A DNA stretch of 45,150 bases from Dehalococcoidia bacterium (lineage in GTDB: Bacteria; Chloroflexota; Dehalococcoidia; GIF9; AB-539-J10), in the NCBI GenBank assembly GCA_030602785.1, contig JAUVZB010000001.1, forward strand, positions 127,843 through 172,992, in the 5' to 3' direction. Below the pieces are notes generated by a model, which saw only the letters and a list, made by a program, of their open reading frames with translations, did no database searches and had not been told where the DNA came from. Made by a program: the position numbers and the translations under genes. Shown here one piece after another: positions 32,612 through 41,007 of this stretch; the stretch's first letter is position 1; each line of letters starts with the position of its first letter.

Positions 32612-33444
32612 GAATACCCAGGACTGAGTGTTTGGAGAAGCTTCGGGCTACCATTGCGGAAGGGAAACCGATTCTCGGAGTCGGTGCCGGTATGGGCCTT
32701 TCCGCCAAGTGCTTCGGAGCAGGAGGGGCCGACATTATCGTCATATACAACTCCGGGCGCTACTGAATGGCGGGACGGAGTTCGATGTCAGGCCGCATGC
32801 CCTATGGAGACGCAAATGCGATTGTCCTTGATATGGCGGGCGAAGTGCTGCCAATCGTCCAGGATGTGCCGGTACTGGCGGGCGTCTGTGGCACTGACCC
32901 TTTCCGGCTTATGCCGGTCTTCCTGAAACAGTTGTGCGACATGCAGTTCTCGGGCGTGCAGAATTACCCGACGATCGGGCTCTACCCTGAGGGCAGCGAC
33001 ACAAGGGAGAACCTTGAAGCCTCCGGCACGGGTTTTGGCCTTGAAGTGGAGATGATTAAGACGGCTCGCGGACTTGACATGCTCACCTGTCCATACGTCT
33101 TCACCGTCGACGAGGCTCGAAGGATGGCAGCGGCCGGGGCAGACCTGCTGGTTGCCCACATGGGATTGACCGCCAGTGGGACCATCGGCGCCCACGTTGC
33201 CATGTCTCTCGACGAAGCGGTTGAGAGGACACAGCGAATCCACGATGCGGGGAAGGAAATCAATCCGGGCGTCATAGTAATCTGCCACGGTGGTCCGATT
33301 GCTGAGCCGGACGACGTACGGTACGTCCTGAGTCACACCAGCGGCATTGGCGGGTTCTTTGGTGCCTCGAGCATTGAACGTCTCCCGGTCGAGCGGGCAA
33401 TCACTCAGCAAGTAAGAGATTTCAAGTCGATACCTTTGCGCTGA
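32608..33444 (+). pseudogene. Phosphoenolpyruvate hydrolase family gene with in-frame stop
   Basis: The frame starts at TTG 32608 (LEKLRATIAEGKPILGVGAG, GADIIVIYNSGRY), meets a TGA at 32764-32766, and continues in the same frame with MAGRSSMSGRMPYGDANAIV, VLAGVCGTDPFRLMPVFL and LLVAHMGLTASGTIGAHV to 33444. In the family an Arg usually stands at the TGA position, so CGA to TGA is the likely change. Joined length is about 278 residues, the family norm. The codon after the TGA is ATG, so reinitiation could yield the C-terminal 225 residues, but the first strands of the TIM barrel would be lost. The start overlaps the stop of the UPF0261 remnant as TTGA. Members are TIM-barrel proteins of poorly known substrate. 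Confidence 0.78.
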
Positions 33445-33589
33445 GCGGCCGTCCCCCTTCCACGCGTCTGTGATATTGCTTTCGAGCCGTACATCGGTGC
33501 ACAATCATCTTGCCCCCCTTTCCTCCCCGGATGGGAGGCGAACGAAAGGCTGCGGCGTCCGCCGTCTGCCGCAGTTTTGGAGGTGATGT

Positions 33590-34285
33590 GTGGAGAGGCG
33601 ATGTGCTCGCTTGCTGGTTGCTTTCTTTGTCTGCCTTTCTTCCCTGTTGTTGGCCGGGTGCTCTACACCAGAGGCATCCCCAACGTCGCCCGCCGTTGAT
33701 TCCGGAGAGCCGAGCACCGAGACTTCGCAAGAAGAGACCGACGCGACGACCGTCGAGTCATCCGACCAGGAGGAAACAAAGTACACCGTCACCTACTCGG
33801 CCCTTGGACGCAGACTCAGGTCCAACATACTCCGTGGTTCTCTGGAAAAGCTCTGGAAACAGTACACGGTTCGTACCGGCGGCTACATCGAGATCCACGT
33901 TGGAACGGGAGGCAACGTATACGCCTTCAAGAAACTGCCCGTTAACGATGTGCTTGTGGCTGAGAGCCTCGTCGAGGATGCTGTGTCTCTCCTGATTGAT
34001 GGCAAGTTGCCAACCGAAACGCATGCAAAGCCTATCGAGCCGGACAAGGTCATGGGCATTCTGGGCGAGGCGTATGACCTTCTCGAGGCCTTCCGTTCGG
34101 CCAGCTTCCAAGAGGAAGCGCAATTCACCGAGTGGATCCAGGCCCAGGAACACAGTGACGTAGCAACCGAGGGAACTGTACAGCAGATCGTTGAGGAATT
34201 CGATTTCATTCGCGAGTGCGTGAGCAAGACGGCGGATGTGATTTCTGAGGTATCAGAGGAACTGCCGCTTGCTGTGGAGGGCTAG
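33590..34285 (+). CDS. Lipoprotein of unknown function
   Basis: The 231-residue protein has a lipoprotein signal (LLVAFFVCLSSLLLAGC), with the lipobox Cys at residue 24. A Ser/Thr/Glu-rich linker of about 40 residues follows, then a globular domain with alternating strands (GGYIEIHVGTGGNVYAFKKL) and a helical C-terminus. No known domain is recognised. The start is a GTG with a very strong GGAGGTGAT ribosome-binding site 6 bases away. It would sit outside the membrane. It stands alone, with no partner gene within 150 bases upstream or 430 bases downstream. Confidence 0.75.
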   Translation: MERRCARLLVAFFVCLSSLLLAGCSTPEASPTSPAVDSGEPSTETSQEETDATTVESSDQEETKYTVTYSALGRRLRSNILRGSLEKLWKQYTVRTGGYIEIHVGTGGNVYAFKKLPVNDVLVAESLVEDAVSLLIDGKLPTETHAKPIEPDKVMGILGEAYDLLEAFRSASFQEEAQFTEWIQAQEHSDVATEGTVQQIVEEFDFIRECVSKTADVISEVSEELPLAVEG

Positions 34286-34719
34286 CGTCCACACATTGTC
34301 GAGTGTCCGAAGAAGCGGATGAGCGAACCCCGGCGTTCATTCAGGCCCCTGGTCCTCGGCAAGTGCGACAGTTGGTCAACCGAATTGATGCAAACGCGCC
34401 ACTATCCATGACAACCCCAATCATGAGGGTGCGCGTACAGTTGGAGGTCTGGGTTTTTCCAGGAACACTATCCCTGCGTATGCCAACCGCCACACGCGAT
34501 GTCATCACGGACGATGGTACGCCTTCAGAGGCTTTGAACCCGGGCCTTCTCTTCGCGGCCTCCGCATGAAATGCATGAACGGAGTCTAGCCGGATGGCGC
34601 AAGCCAATGCCGCCGGTAACTGCCGCTGGGAACATTCTTCGTCCACAACAGTGCCGAGATCAGGTCCAGATTGGCTGTCGAAAGAAGCGAACAACATCGA
34701 CCGGGGGTACAGAGGGGCG
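34286..34719. other. Intergenic region without recognisable genes
   Basis: About 430 bases between the lipoprotein gene and the convergent deaminase gene. Short open frames have no domains or ribosome-binding sites. I saw no tRNA fold or strong terminator hairpin. Confidence 0.45.
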
Positions 34720-35202
34720 TCAGGGAAGCAGGCTCACATGAATTGGCGGCGGAGGCAACAGGTCAAACTGGATGCCAGCCTCTTCAAACATCTCGCGAAA
34801 AGAATCCTCGGAGTACATTCCGCAAGTCACGAATCTCGCGATGCGCGCATTCACCAGCATCTTGGCGCACAGGACGCACGGAGAGTGCGTGCAGTAGATG
34901 GTCGCTCCCACCATGCTCACCCCGTGAAGCGCAGCCTGGATAATGACGTTCTGTTCGGCATGAATCGCCCGGCATATCTCGTGGCGCGTGCCCGACTCGA
35001 TACCCAGTTCGTCGCGCAGGCATCCGAGCTCCAAGCAGTCTTTCAGCCCTGCAGGTGCGCCGTTGTAGCCGGTAGTCAGGATGTGCTTGTCCTTCACTGC
35101 AACAGCCCCCATGTGGTGCCGCAGGCACGTTGAGCGCTCCGCCACAACCGAGGCAATCTTGAGGAAATACTCGTCGAGTCCCGGTCTTGCACCTGTACTC
35201 AC
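34720..35202 (-). CDS. dCMP deaminase family protein
   Basis: The 160-residue zinc deaminase has the HAEQN motif (zinc His and catalytic Glu) and the second zinc motif SPCVLCAK. The N-terminal part with RSTCLRHHMGAVAVKDKHIL and TGYNGAPAGLKDC is typical of ComEB/dCMP deaminases rather than of cytidine or guanine deaminases. The enzyme converts dCMP to dUMP for thymidylate synthesis. The GTG start overlaps the stop of the upstream kinase-like gene (GTGA), so both are co-translated. A dUTPase of archaeal type is encoded divergently next door, completing a dUMP-supply set. Confidence 0.85.
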   Translation of the reverse strand: MSTGARPGLDEYFLKIASVVAERSTCLRHHMGAVAVKDKHILTTGYNGAPAGLKDCLELGCLRDELGIESGTRHEICRAIHAEQNVIIQAALHGVSMVGATIYCTHSPCVLCAKMLVNARIARFVTCGMYSEDSFREMFEEAGIQFDLLPPPPIHVSLLP

Positions 35203-35747
35203 TTGAGGCCCTCCGCAACGACACCCGCCCGCCTTTCCAGGTCCTGGAACGAGTCCTCGTTGACGAGCGTTATGTCCGCCATGGCGATGGGGCCACCTTT
35301 GTTTATCTTCTCGATCTCAGACCTGTCACGGCTCGCGGACTCCTCCGGCGTCAACGGCCTCTCCGGCCGGGTTGCCAGACGTTCCTGCCGCGTCCGCGGC
35401 GATGCGACAACCGCCACTGTCACAAGCCGCTCACCGTAGCGTTGCTTCAGCACCACGTACTCCTCCCAAGAGTACAGCCCGTCCACCACGACGCCGGCAG
35501 TCGCAAGCGCCGCGTCGATGCGCGAGACATTGAGCAGCGCGTACGCCGCCATTCCGTGCGCGCTCCGAAGCTCCTCCCTGATCTGACGCTCGTTCGCCTC
35601 GTTGACCGGAAGCCCGCGCCGATCCAACTCCTGCTCTGTCAGGTCGCCGAAGCGGATGCGAGTCAGCCCCACCACTTCCAGGACAGCAGCGACCACCGAC
35701 TTGCCGGCGCCGGCCATTCCCACAATAGCGATAATGCGATTTGTCAT
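35199..35747 (-). CDS. UPF0200-like P-loop nucleotide kinase
   Basis: The 182-residue protein starts with a Walker A motif (IAIVGMAGAGKSVVAAVL). RIRFGDLTEQELDRRGLPVN, VVVDGLYSWEEYVVLKQRYG, ASPRTRQERLATR and the final DITLVNEDSFQDLE follow. This order matches archaeal UPF0200 proteins, relatives of dephospho-CoA and adenylate kinases with no settled substrate. It is the first gene of a leftward two-gene unit with dCMP deaminase, and the overlap suggests a nucleotide or deoxynucleotide substrate. Dephospho-CoA kinase is an alternative. The start ATG at 35747 has no clear ribosome-binding site. Confidence 0.75.
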   Translation of the reverse strand: MTNRIIAIVGMAGAGKSVVAAVLEVVGLTRIRFGDLTEQELDRRGLPVNEANERQIREELRSAHGMAAYALLNVSRIDAALATAGVVVDGLYSWEEYVVLKQRYGERLVTVAVVASPRTRQERLATRPERPLTPEESASRDRSEIEKINKGGPIAMADITLVNEDSFQDLERRAGVVAEGLK

Positions 35748-35791
35748 ATTGGCGTATACCTGCGCTTCGCTGCCCCGGTGGCAGTGGGCGT

Positions 35792-35820
35792 ATTATATAT
35801 GTCGCTTCGCTCCGCGTGAA
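35792..35820 (-). promoter_or_regulatory. Putative promoter of the kinase-deaminase operon
   Basis: On the minus strand TTCACG (35815-35820, 4/6) is followed after 17 bases by a perfect TATAAT (35792-35797). The leader to the ATG at 35747 would be about 40 bases. Confidence 0.4.
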
Positions 35821-35886
35821 CCGAGGCCCTTGCCCGCTCTTTGTCCGAAAGCGTCGGAGGCCCACGCATCAGCAGTTCTCATACGG

Positions 35887-35892
35887 TACAAT
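35887..35892 (+). promoter_or_regulatory. -10 box of the dUTPase gene
   Basis: TACAAT ends 12 bases before the ATG at 35905, giving a near-leaderless message as for other backbone genes here. No matching -35 hexamer is seen. Confidence 0.4.
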
Positions 35893-35904
35893 GCACCACG
35901 TCTC

Positions 35905-36435
35905 ATGACAGACCAAACGATGAAAGACACGGTACTCACCGATCGCCAGATTCGCCGACTGCTCGATGCAACACCGCCGCTGCTGGAGGGCATCAGGGAC
36001 AGGGCCACACAGATTCAGCCGTGCGGAGTCGACCTGACCGTTCGCACCGTCTCCCGGTTCGACAGTCCCGGCGCCATGGGATATGACAATGCCGACCGCA
36101 CGCTCGCATCCACAACGCCTCTGCCGTGGAGCGACGGCTGGCTGGAGCTGCCGGCAGGGCCGTACCACATCGTGTACAACGAGCAAGTGAACCTCCCTGG
36201 AGACATCATGGCGCTCGCATACCCGCGCTCTTCCCTCATGCGATGTGGAGTCACCGTCTACTCGGCAGTGTGGGACCCCGGATATTCGGGCCGCGCCGAG
36301 GCGTTGCTGCTTGTGCACAACCCGCATGGATTTCGTCTCAAGCAAGGTGCCCGGGTCGTGCAGCTCGTGTTCACAAGACTTGCAGCGCCTGTCGGGTCAC
36401 GCTACGAGGGTAGATTCCGCGGGGAGAACGTGTAG
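35905..36435 (+). CDS. dut: Archaeal-type dUTPase (Dcd/Dut family)
   Basis: The 176-residue protein belongs to the dCTP deaminase/dUTPase superfamily. Visible segments are QIQPCGVDLTVRTVSRFD, YPRSSLMRCGVTV, WDPGYSGRAEALLLVHNPHG, and KQGARVVQLVF with RYEGRFRGENV at the end. The WDxGYxGRxExLLxVHNPHG pattern follows the stand-alone dUTPases of haloarchaea, as I recall them, more closely than Dcd. The TLEL segment with the catalytic deaminase Glu of Dcd is absent. The enzyme should hydrolyse dUTP to dUMP. It is divergent from the dCMP deaminase/kinase unit. A longer frame opens at 35602, but homology and a -10 box support the ATG at 35905. Classical dCTP deaminase activity is a less likely alternative. 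Confidence 0.75.
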   Translation: MTDQTMKDTVLTDRQIRRLLDATPPLLEGIRDRATQIQPCGVDLTVRTVSRFDSPGAMGYDNADRTLASTTPLPWSDGWLELPAGPYHIVYNEQVNLPGDIMALAYPRSSLMRCGVTVYSAVWDPGYSGRAEALLLVHNPHGFRLKQGARVVQLVFTRLAAPVGSRYEGRFRGENV

Positions 36436-36570
36436 CACCCGATAGCCGACATCCGGCGTGTCTCCCGTACTGTCCGGGGCCACGAGCCGGCAGTCGCGCC
36501 GCACAGAGAAGCAGCCTGTATCTTGGCCGGCGAATGGAAGGAGCCCGAACAGAGAGAAGGTAGACGGACG

Positions 36571-37317
36571 ATGCGCACACCACGGTCACGATGGCAACTG
36601 CGGCTTGGTCTCGCACTCCTTGCGCTATCCATAACAGGGTACGTGCTCCACTATGCCATCTTCCGCGATGTCCATCACATCCTCATCTACCTTGTGGGCG
36701 ACATCGCCTTCGTGTTCGTCGAGGTACTGCTGGTGACAATCATCATTCACGAGGTGCTCAGCCAGAGGGAGAGTCGCCAGAGACTGGAGAAGCTCAACAT
36801 GGTAATCGGGGCTTTCTTCAGCGAGGTCGGGGTGAAGCTTCTGAAGCACTTCTCCGCCTGGGACGTGGACCTCGAACCTATGCGCAGCAGGCTCCTGATT
36901 ACGGCTCGATGGACTGAGACGGAGTTCGACGCCGTCGAGACAGCCCTCAGGGCCCATTCATTCCGCGTGGATGCTGACAGGATAGCCATCGCGGAGATGC
37001 GGACTTACCTCGCCTCCAAGGTGGACTTCCTGCTGCGTCTGCTTGAGAACCCCAATCTTCTGGAGCACGAGTCCTTCAGCGACCTCCTGCTGGCGGTGTT
37101 CCATCTTGCCGAGGAACTGATGGCTCGCGAGAATCCAGATGCCCTGCCCGATTCGGACCGCCGACACATCGCCGGCGACATTGAACGCGCGTACGCCCTG
37201 CTCACTCACAGGTGGCTGGACTACATGAAGTACCTCAGGGCGAACTACCCGTACCTGTTCTCCCTCGCCGTGCGCACGAACCCGTTCGACCGGACCGCCT
37301 CGCCTGTCGTCGACTAG
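36571..37317 (+). CDS. Two-helix membrane protein with helical cytoplasmic domain
   Basis: The 248-residue protein has two transmembrane segments near the N-terminus (LGLALLALSITGYVLHYAIF and LIYLVGDIAFVFVEVLLVTI). A mostly helical soluble domain of about 170 residues follows, rich in Leu, Glu and Arg (ESRQRLEKLNMVIGAFFSEV). No known enzyme motif is seen. The soluble part is likely cytoplasmic by the positive-inside rule. The start ATG at 36571 has GAAGG 10 bases upstream; a TTG at 36523 is possible. Function is unknown. Confidence 0.7.
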   Translation: MRTPRSRWQLRLGLALLALSITGYVLHYAIFRDVHHILIYLVGDIAFVFVEVLLVTIIIHEVLSQRESRQRLEKLNMVIGAFFSEVGVKLLKHFSAWDVDLEPMRSRLLITARWTETEFDAVETALRAHSFRVDADRIAIAEMRTYLASKVDFLLRLLENPNLLEHESFSDLLLAVFHLAEELMARENPDALPDSDRRHIAGDIERAYALLTHRWLDYMKYLRANYPYLFSLAVRTNPFDRTASPVVD

Positions 37318-37460
37318 CGCGTGGCGCCGTCGGGCATGTTGCGATGCGCGCCGAGGCATCCGCTTCCCTGCGAAAGGCGTGGGCTACGGCAGACTACGTT
37401 GCCTCGCCTGTCGGGCCCCCGACATACTCCCCTTACCGAGGAAACACTTCGGCTTGCCGG

Positions 37461-37940
37461 TCACCCACTTGCGGCCGCCGCAGGCAGGTCACCCCGGTTC
37501 ACCTCGCGACGAATCGTAAGCCAGTGATAGAGGTACACGGGGATTCCCACAAACAACAGCGCAAGTGCAGTGGCCGCCTGGCGCTCTCGCCTCGCCGCGA
37601 CGGGGTCAAGCTGTGCCTGTTGCTCGCTCCAGCGCTCGTAGTCAGCCAGCCATCTCTCCATCGTCGCTTGCTGGTCCGCAGTCAATTCCAGAGACCCGGG
37701 CGCCTCTTTCATCACGTCGAGTGAATACGGCATTGGAGGCTGTTTGGCATAGAGGCGTTCCTCCGCGTCGGCCTGCGTCAGGACGGTCGACTTCAGAATG
37801 AGCTCAAATACCTGAACTCCACCACCGATGATCAATCCAAGGCCGACCAGCGTAGCCACGTACAGGTACACCGTCCGGATACTGCGGCTTCGGTTCTTCT
37901 CCATTTTACTGCGTTTCCTCCTGCGGTATGCTCGGAGCAT
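37461..37940 (-). CDS. Two-helix membrane protein, unknown function
   Basis: The protein has 159 residues from the ATG at 37940, or 147 from the ATG at 37904. One hydrophobic helix lies near the N-terminus (VYLYVATLVGLGLIIGGGVQV) and a second near the C-terminus (ATALALLFVGIPVYLYHWL); between them is a charged region with LTADQQATMERWLADYERW. The layout resembles membrane proteins with a DUF5671-like helix, but this is not firm. The upstream ATG lies 8 bases after TACAAT, matching the leaderless pattern, while AGGAGG precedes the second ATG by 11 bases. Both may be used. It is divergent from the UPF0182 gene. Confidence 0.65.
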   Translation of the reverse strand: MLRAYRRRKRSKMEKNRSRSIRTVYLYVATLVGLGLIIGGGVQVFELILKSTVLTQADAEERLYAKQPPMPYSLDVMKEAPGSLELTADQQATMERWLADYERWSEQQAQLDPVAARRERQAATALALLFVGIPVYLYHWLTIRREVNRGDLPAAAASG

Positions 37941-37948
37941 CTTCTTGC

Positions 37949-37954
37949 ATTGTA
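37949..37954 (-). promoter_or_regulatory. -10 box of the membrane protein gene at 37461-37940
   Basis: TACAAT on the minus strand ends 8 bases before an in-frame ATG at 37940, the same spacing as for rimI. Confidence 0.4.
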
Positions 37955-38185
37955 CGGCGGAACGCCGTGGGATGCCACAACGGGCCGTATCCGCATACAA
38001 GCACAACGCCGGCCGCAGCCGGCAGGTTGAGTCCGAATCGTGCGCGGACTCCGGCCTCGTCTTTGTGCCGTCTTTGACCGCCAACACGCGCCAGTGCTAT
38101 TGTGTCCCGTAGCGGCCGCGAATGGCCGCCAACACGGAAATAGAGGGGGGCGCGCCCGGTGTGCGCGTCGAAAGGGAGTAGTAAC

Positions 38186-40957
38186 GTGAGTCAACTACAG
38201 CGTGATATTGAGCGCTGGTTCGGAGAAGCCGGCAAGAAGCCGCCCGGCGGCCAGGCGACCGGGGGCGTCAGTCGTCGCCGGCTCATGATAGTCGGGGTGC
38301 TTGTGCTGCTGGTGGCAGTGGCCTGGGTCGCGAAATCCGTGTATACCGAGTGGCTATGGTTTGGCACCCTCGGCTACACAAGCGTCTACATGAAGATTCT
38401 CCTGACGCGCGTTGGTCTGTTTGCAGTCGCGGCAGTAGTCTTCGCGGCGCTGTTCGCAGGGAACATCGCCCTCGCCTCCCGACTCTCCCCGAAGGGCAAC
38501 GCTGACCCCACGACGCAGTCGGTGCTTCCATACCTGCAGCGTTTCAACCGGGCGGCCGTAGTGGCTATCACACTCTTCCTGTCACTCATGTTCGGTGTGG
38601 CCGCCCAGGCGAACTGGGAGCTGGTGCTCCGTTTCTTCAACGGGCAATCGTTCGGCGTGGCCGACCCCGTGTTCTTCAAGGATGTCGCTTTCTACGTATT
38701 CTCATTGCCATTCCTCAGCCTCATCCGCGGCTGGGTGCTGACCGCAGTCATCTTTTCGCTGCTTGCCGCGGTGGCGGTCTACGCGATTGCCTACAGCTCC
38801 CGGGGGAAGCGGTTCGACTTCGCCCGGCCCGTGCTCACTCACGGAGGTGTGCTGATTGTCGCCGTGGCCCTGCTGGCAGCGATGAGCTACTGGCTTGGCA
38901 TCTGGGACCTCGTCTACTCACCGCGGGGAGCGGTGTTTGGCGCCGGGTACACGGATATGCACGCCCAACTGCCTGCGCAGTGGATACTCGTGGGCGCGAC
39001 GCTGCTGCTCGGAGTCCTGATTGTCCTCGCGCTGATACGGCGCAAGGTCCGCTGGGCCACGTACGGTCTCGGCCTCTGGGTGGTCCTGAGTATTGTTGTG
39101 GGACAAGTTGTGCCCGGGCTCATGCAGCGACTCCAGGTGCAACCCAACGAGCTACAGCTGGAGACTCCCTATATCGAATACAACATCGAGGCTACCCGCG
39201 AGGCGTTTGGCCTTACCATGATCGAAGAGCAGGCCTTCCCTGCGGAGCCGATGCCCACCGTCCAGGAAATTCAGGACAATGAGCTGACTATCAGGAACAT
39301 CCGGCTGTGGGACCACAGGCCCATGCTGGACACATACACACAGATACAGTCTATCCGCACTTACTATGACTTCATCGACATCGACGTAGACCGGTATGTT
39401 ATCGATTCCGAGTATCGCCAGGTCATGCTGGCAGCGAGAGAGCTGTCCAAGGAGAAGCTCCCCTCGGAGGCACAGACCTGGGTCAACAGGACCCTGCAGT
39501 TCACACACGGGTATGGAATCGCCATGAGCCCTGTGAACGAAGTGAGAGCCGAGGGAGGTCTGCCCGTCCTCTGGATCCAGGACATTCCACCGACGGGCAT
39601 CATGGACATCGAACGGCCACAGATTTACTACGGAGAGAAGACCGATGACTACGTCATAGTCGGCGCGCAGGCGCAGGAGTTCGACTACCCGATGGGCGAC
39701 AGCAACGTCTATGGCTCGTACGAAGGAGCAGGCGGCGTGCCCATCGGCAGCATTCTCCGACGGGCGCTGTATGCGTGGGAGCTCTCAGACTTCAACGTTC
39801 TCATCAGCGGGCAGATGACAGGCGATAGCAAGTTGCTGTACCACCGCGACATCATAGAGCGCGCACACCACATAGCGCCGTTCCTGTCCGTCGACGACGA
39901 CCCCTACATCGTTGTGCTCGACGGTCGTCTCGTGTGGGTACTCGACTGCTACACAACGAGTTCGCGCTATCCCTATTCCGAGCCACTCGAGGGAGGCATC
40001 AACTACATCCGCAACAGCGTGAAAGCCGTGGTGGATGCCTACGACGGCACGGTCGACTTCTACGTCGTGGACCAGGAGGACCCCATCCTCCAGACGTACG
40101 AGGCCATCTTCCCGGACCTGTTCCAGCCTGTGGAGGCCATGCCCGAAGGACTGCAGGAACACCTCCGCTATCCCCTCGACATGTTCTCCATTCAGTCGGC
40201 GGTGTATCGCAGCTATCACATGCGCGATGCCCGTGTTTTCTACAACAAAGAAGACCTCTGGGCGGTCCCGAAGGAGATCTACTCCGGAGCGGAGCAGCCC
40301 ATGGAGCCCTACTACGTCATCATGCGCCTGCCGGGTGAGGAGGAGGAGGAGTTCCTCCTGATGCTTCCTTACACGCCCGCCAACAAGAACAACACTATCG
40401 GCTGGATCGCCGCTCGTTGTGATGGAGAGAACTATGGCCGACTGCTCGCGTATCTCTTCCCCAAGGAGCGGCTCATCTATGGCCCGAGTCAAATCGAGAA
40501 CCGCATACAGCAGGACACCGTAATCACAGAGCAACTTGCACTGTGGGCCAGGGGCGGCTCGCGTGTCATCCGCGGCAACCTCCTCGTCATCCCCATCGGC
40601 GAGTCCAACATCTACGTGGAGGGCGTCTTCCTTCAGGCTGACGCAGGCGGACTGCCGGAACTGAAGCGAGTCATCGTTGCCGCCGGCGACGAGATAGCCA
40701 TGGAGCGGACACTCGCTGAGAGCCTGTCAGCCGTCTTCGGGGCCGGCGTTGGCGATGGCACGACCGACCTGCCGCCGCAGACGCCCGACGAGCCGGCAGA
40801 AGCCCTGCCGGACGACGTACGTGCTCTCGTCGAACAAGCCCAGGAACACTTCACCCGCGCCCAGGAGTACCTCACGCAGGGTAACTGGGCTGGCTACGGC
40901 GAAGAGCTAGCGGCGCTGGAGGCAGTGCTTGAGCAGCTTGCAGGTGTGACCCAGTAG
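38186..40957 (+). CDS. UPF0182 family large membrane protein
   Basis: The 923-residue protein matches UPF0182/COG1615. About seven transmembrane helices lie in the first 310 residues (beginning RRLMIVGVLVLLVAVAWVA). A large extracytoplasmic domain of about 550 residues follows, with NEYNIEATR-like YIEYNIEATREAFGL, RLWDHRPMLDTYTQIQSIRTYY and MLPYTPANKNNTIGWIAARC typical of the family. The last 60 residues form a helical tail after an acidic Pro-rich linker. No function has been established for the family, which is common in Actinobacteria, Firmicutes and Chloroflexota. The GTG at 38186 with AAAGGGAG upstream is chosen over the GTG at 38159. The gene ends just before a hairpin shared with the convergent gene. 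Confidence 0.88.
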   Translation: MSQLQRDIERWFGEAGKKPPGGQATGGVSRRRLMIVGVLVLLVAVAWVAKSVYTEWLWFGTLGYTSVYMKILLTRVGLFAVAAVVFAALFAGNIALASRLSPKGNADPTTQSVLPYLQRFNRAAVVAITLFLSLMFGVAAQANWELVLRFFNGQSFGVADPVFFKDVAFYVFSLPFLSLIRGWVLTAVIFSLLAAVAVYAIAYSSRGKRFDFARPVLTHGGVLIVAVALLAAMSYWLGIWDLVYSPRGAVFGAGYTDMHAQLPAQWILVGATLLLGVLIVLALIRRKVRWATYGLGLWVVLSIVVGQVVPGLMQRLQVQPNELQLETPYIEYNIEATREAFGLTMIEEQAFPAEPMPTVQEIQDNELTIRNIRLWDHRPMLDTYTQIQSIRTYYDFIDIDVDRYVIDSEYRQVMLAARELSKEKLPSEAQTWVNRTLQFTHGYGIAMSPVNEVRAEGGLPVLWIQDIPPTGIMDIERPQIYYGEKTDDYVIVGAQAQEFDYPMGDSNVYGSYEGAGGVPIGSILRRALYAWELSDFNVLISGQMTGDSKLLYHRDIIERAHHIAPFLSVDDDPYIVVLDGRLVWVLDCYTTSSRYPYSEPLEGGINYIRNSVKAVVDAYDGTVDFYVVDQEDPILQTYEAIFPDLFQPVEAMPEGLQEHLRYPLDMFSIQSAVYRSYHMRDARVFYNKEDLWAVPKEIYSGAEQPMEPYYVIMRLPGEEEEEFLLMLPYTPANKNNTIGWIAARCDGENYGRLLAYLFPKERLIYGPSQIENRIQQDTVITEQLALWARGGSRVIRGNLLVIPIGESNIYVEGVFLQADAGGLPELKRVIVAAGDEIAMERTLAESLSAVFGAGVGDGTTDLPPQTPDEPAEALPDDVRALVEQAQEHFTRAQEYLTQGNWAGYGEELAALEAVLEQLAGVTQ

Positions 40958-40966
40958 ACATTCGGG

Positions 40967-41007
40967 GTCCCTGAAGCATGAGGCATTATGCCGCTTGCTT
41001 CAGGGAC
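40967..41007. terminator. Bidirectional hairpin between convergent genes
   Basis: GTCCCTGAAGCA (40967-40978) and TGCTTCAGGGAC (40996-41007) form a perfect 12-base stem with a 17-base loop. It lies between the stop of the UPF0182 gene and the last codons of the convergent membrane protein gene, partly inside the latter. There is no T run, so it may be a Rho-assisted or RNA-protecting hairpin for both transcripts. Confidence 0.5.

Noticed and set aside
32764-32766. TGA as a recoded sense codon or selenocysteine
   Set aside because: Other genes in the window use TGA as a normal stop, the family has Arg at this place, and no SECIS-like hairpin was evident. A nonsense change is simpler.
39785-40534. 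249-residue open frame opposite the UPF0182 gene
   Set aside because: It is a shadow within a conserved large gene; no domain is seen.
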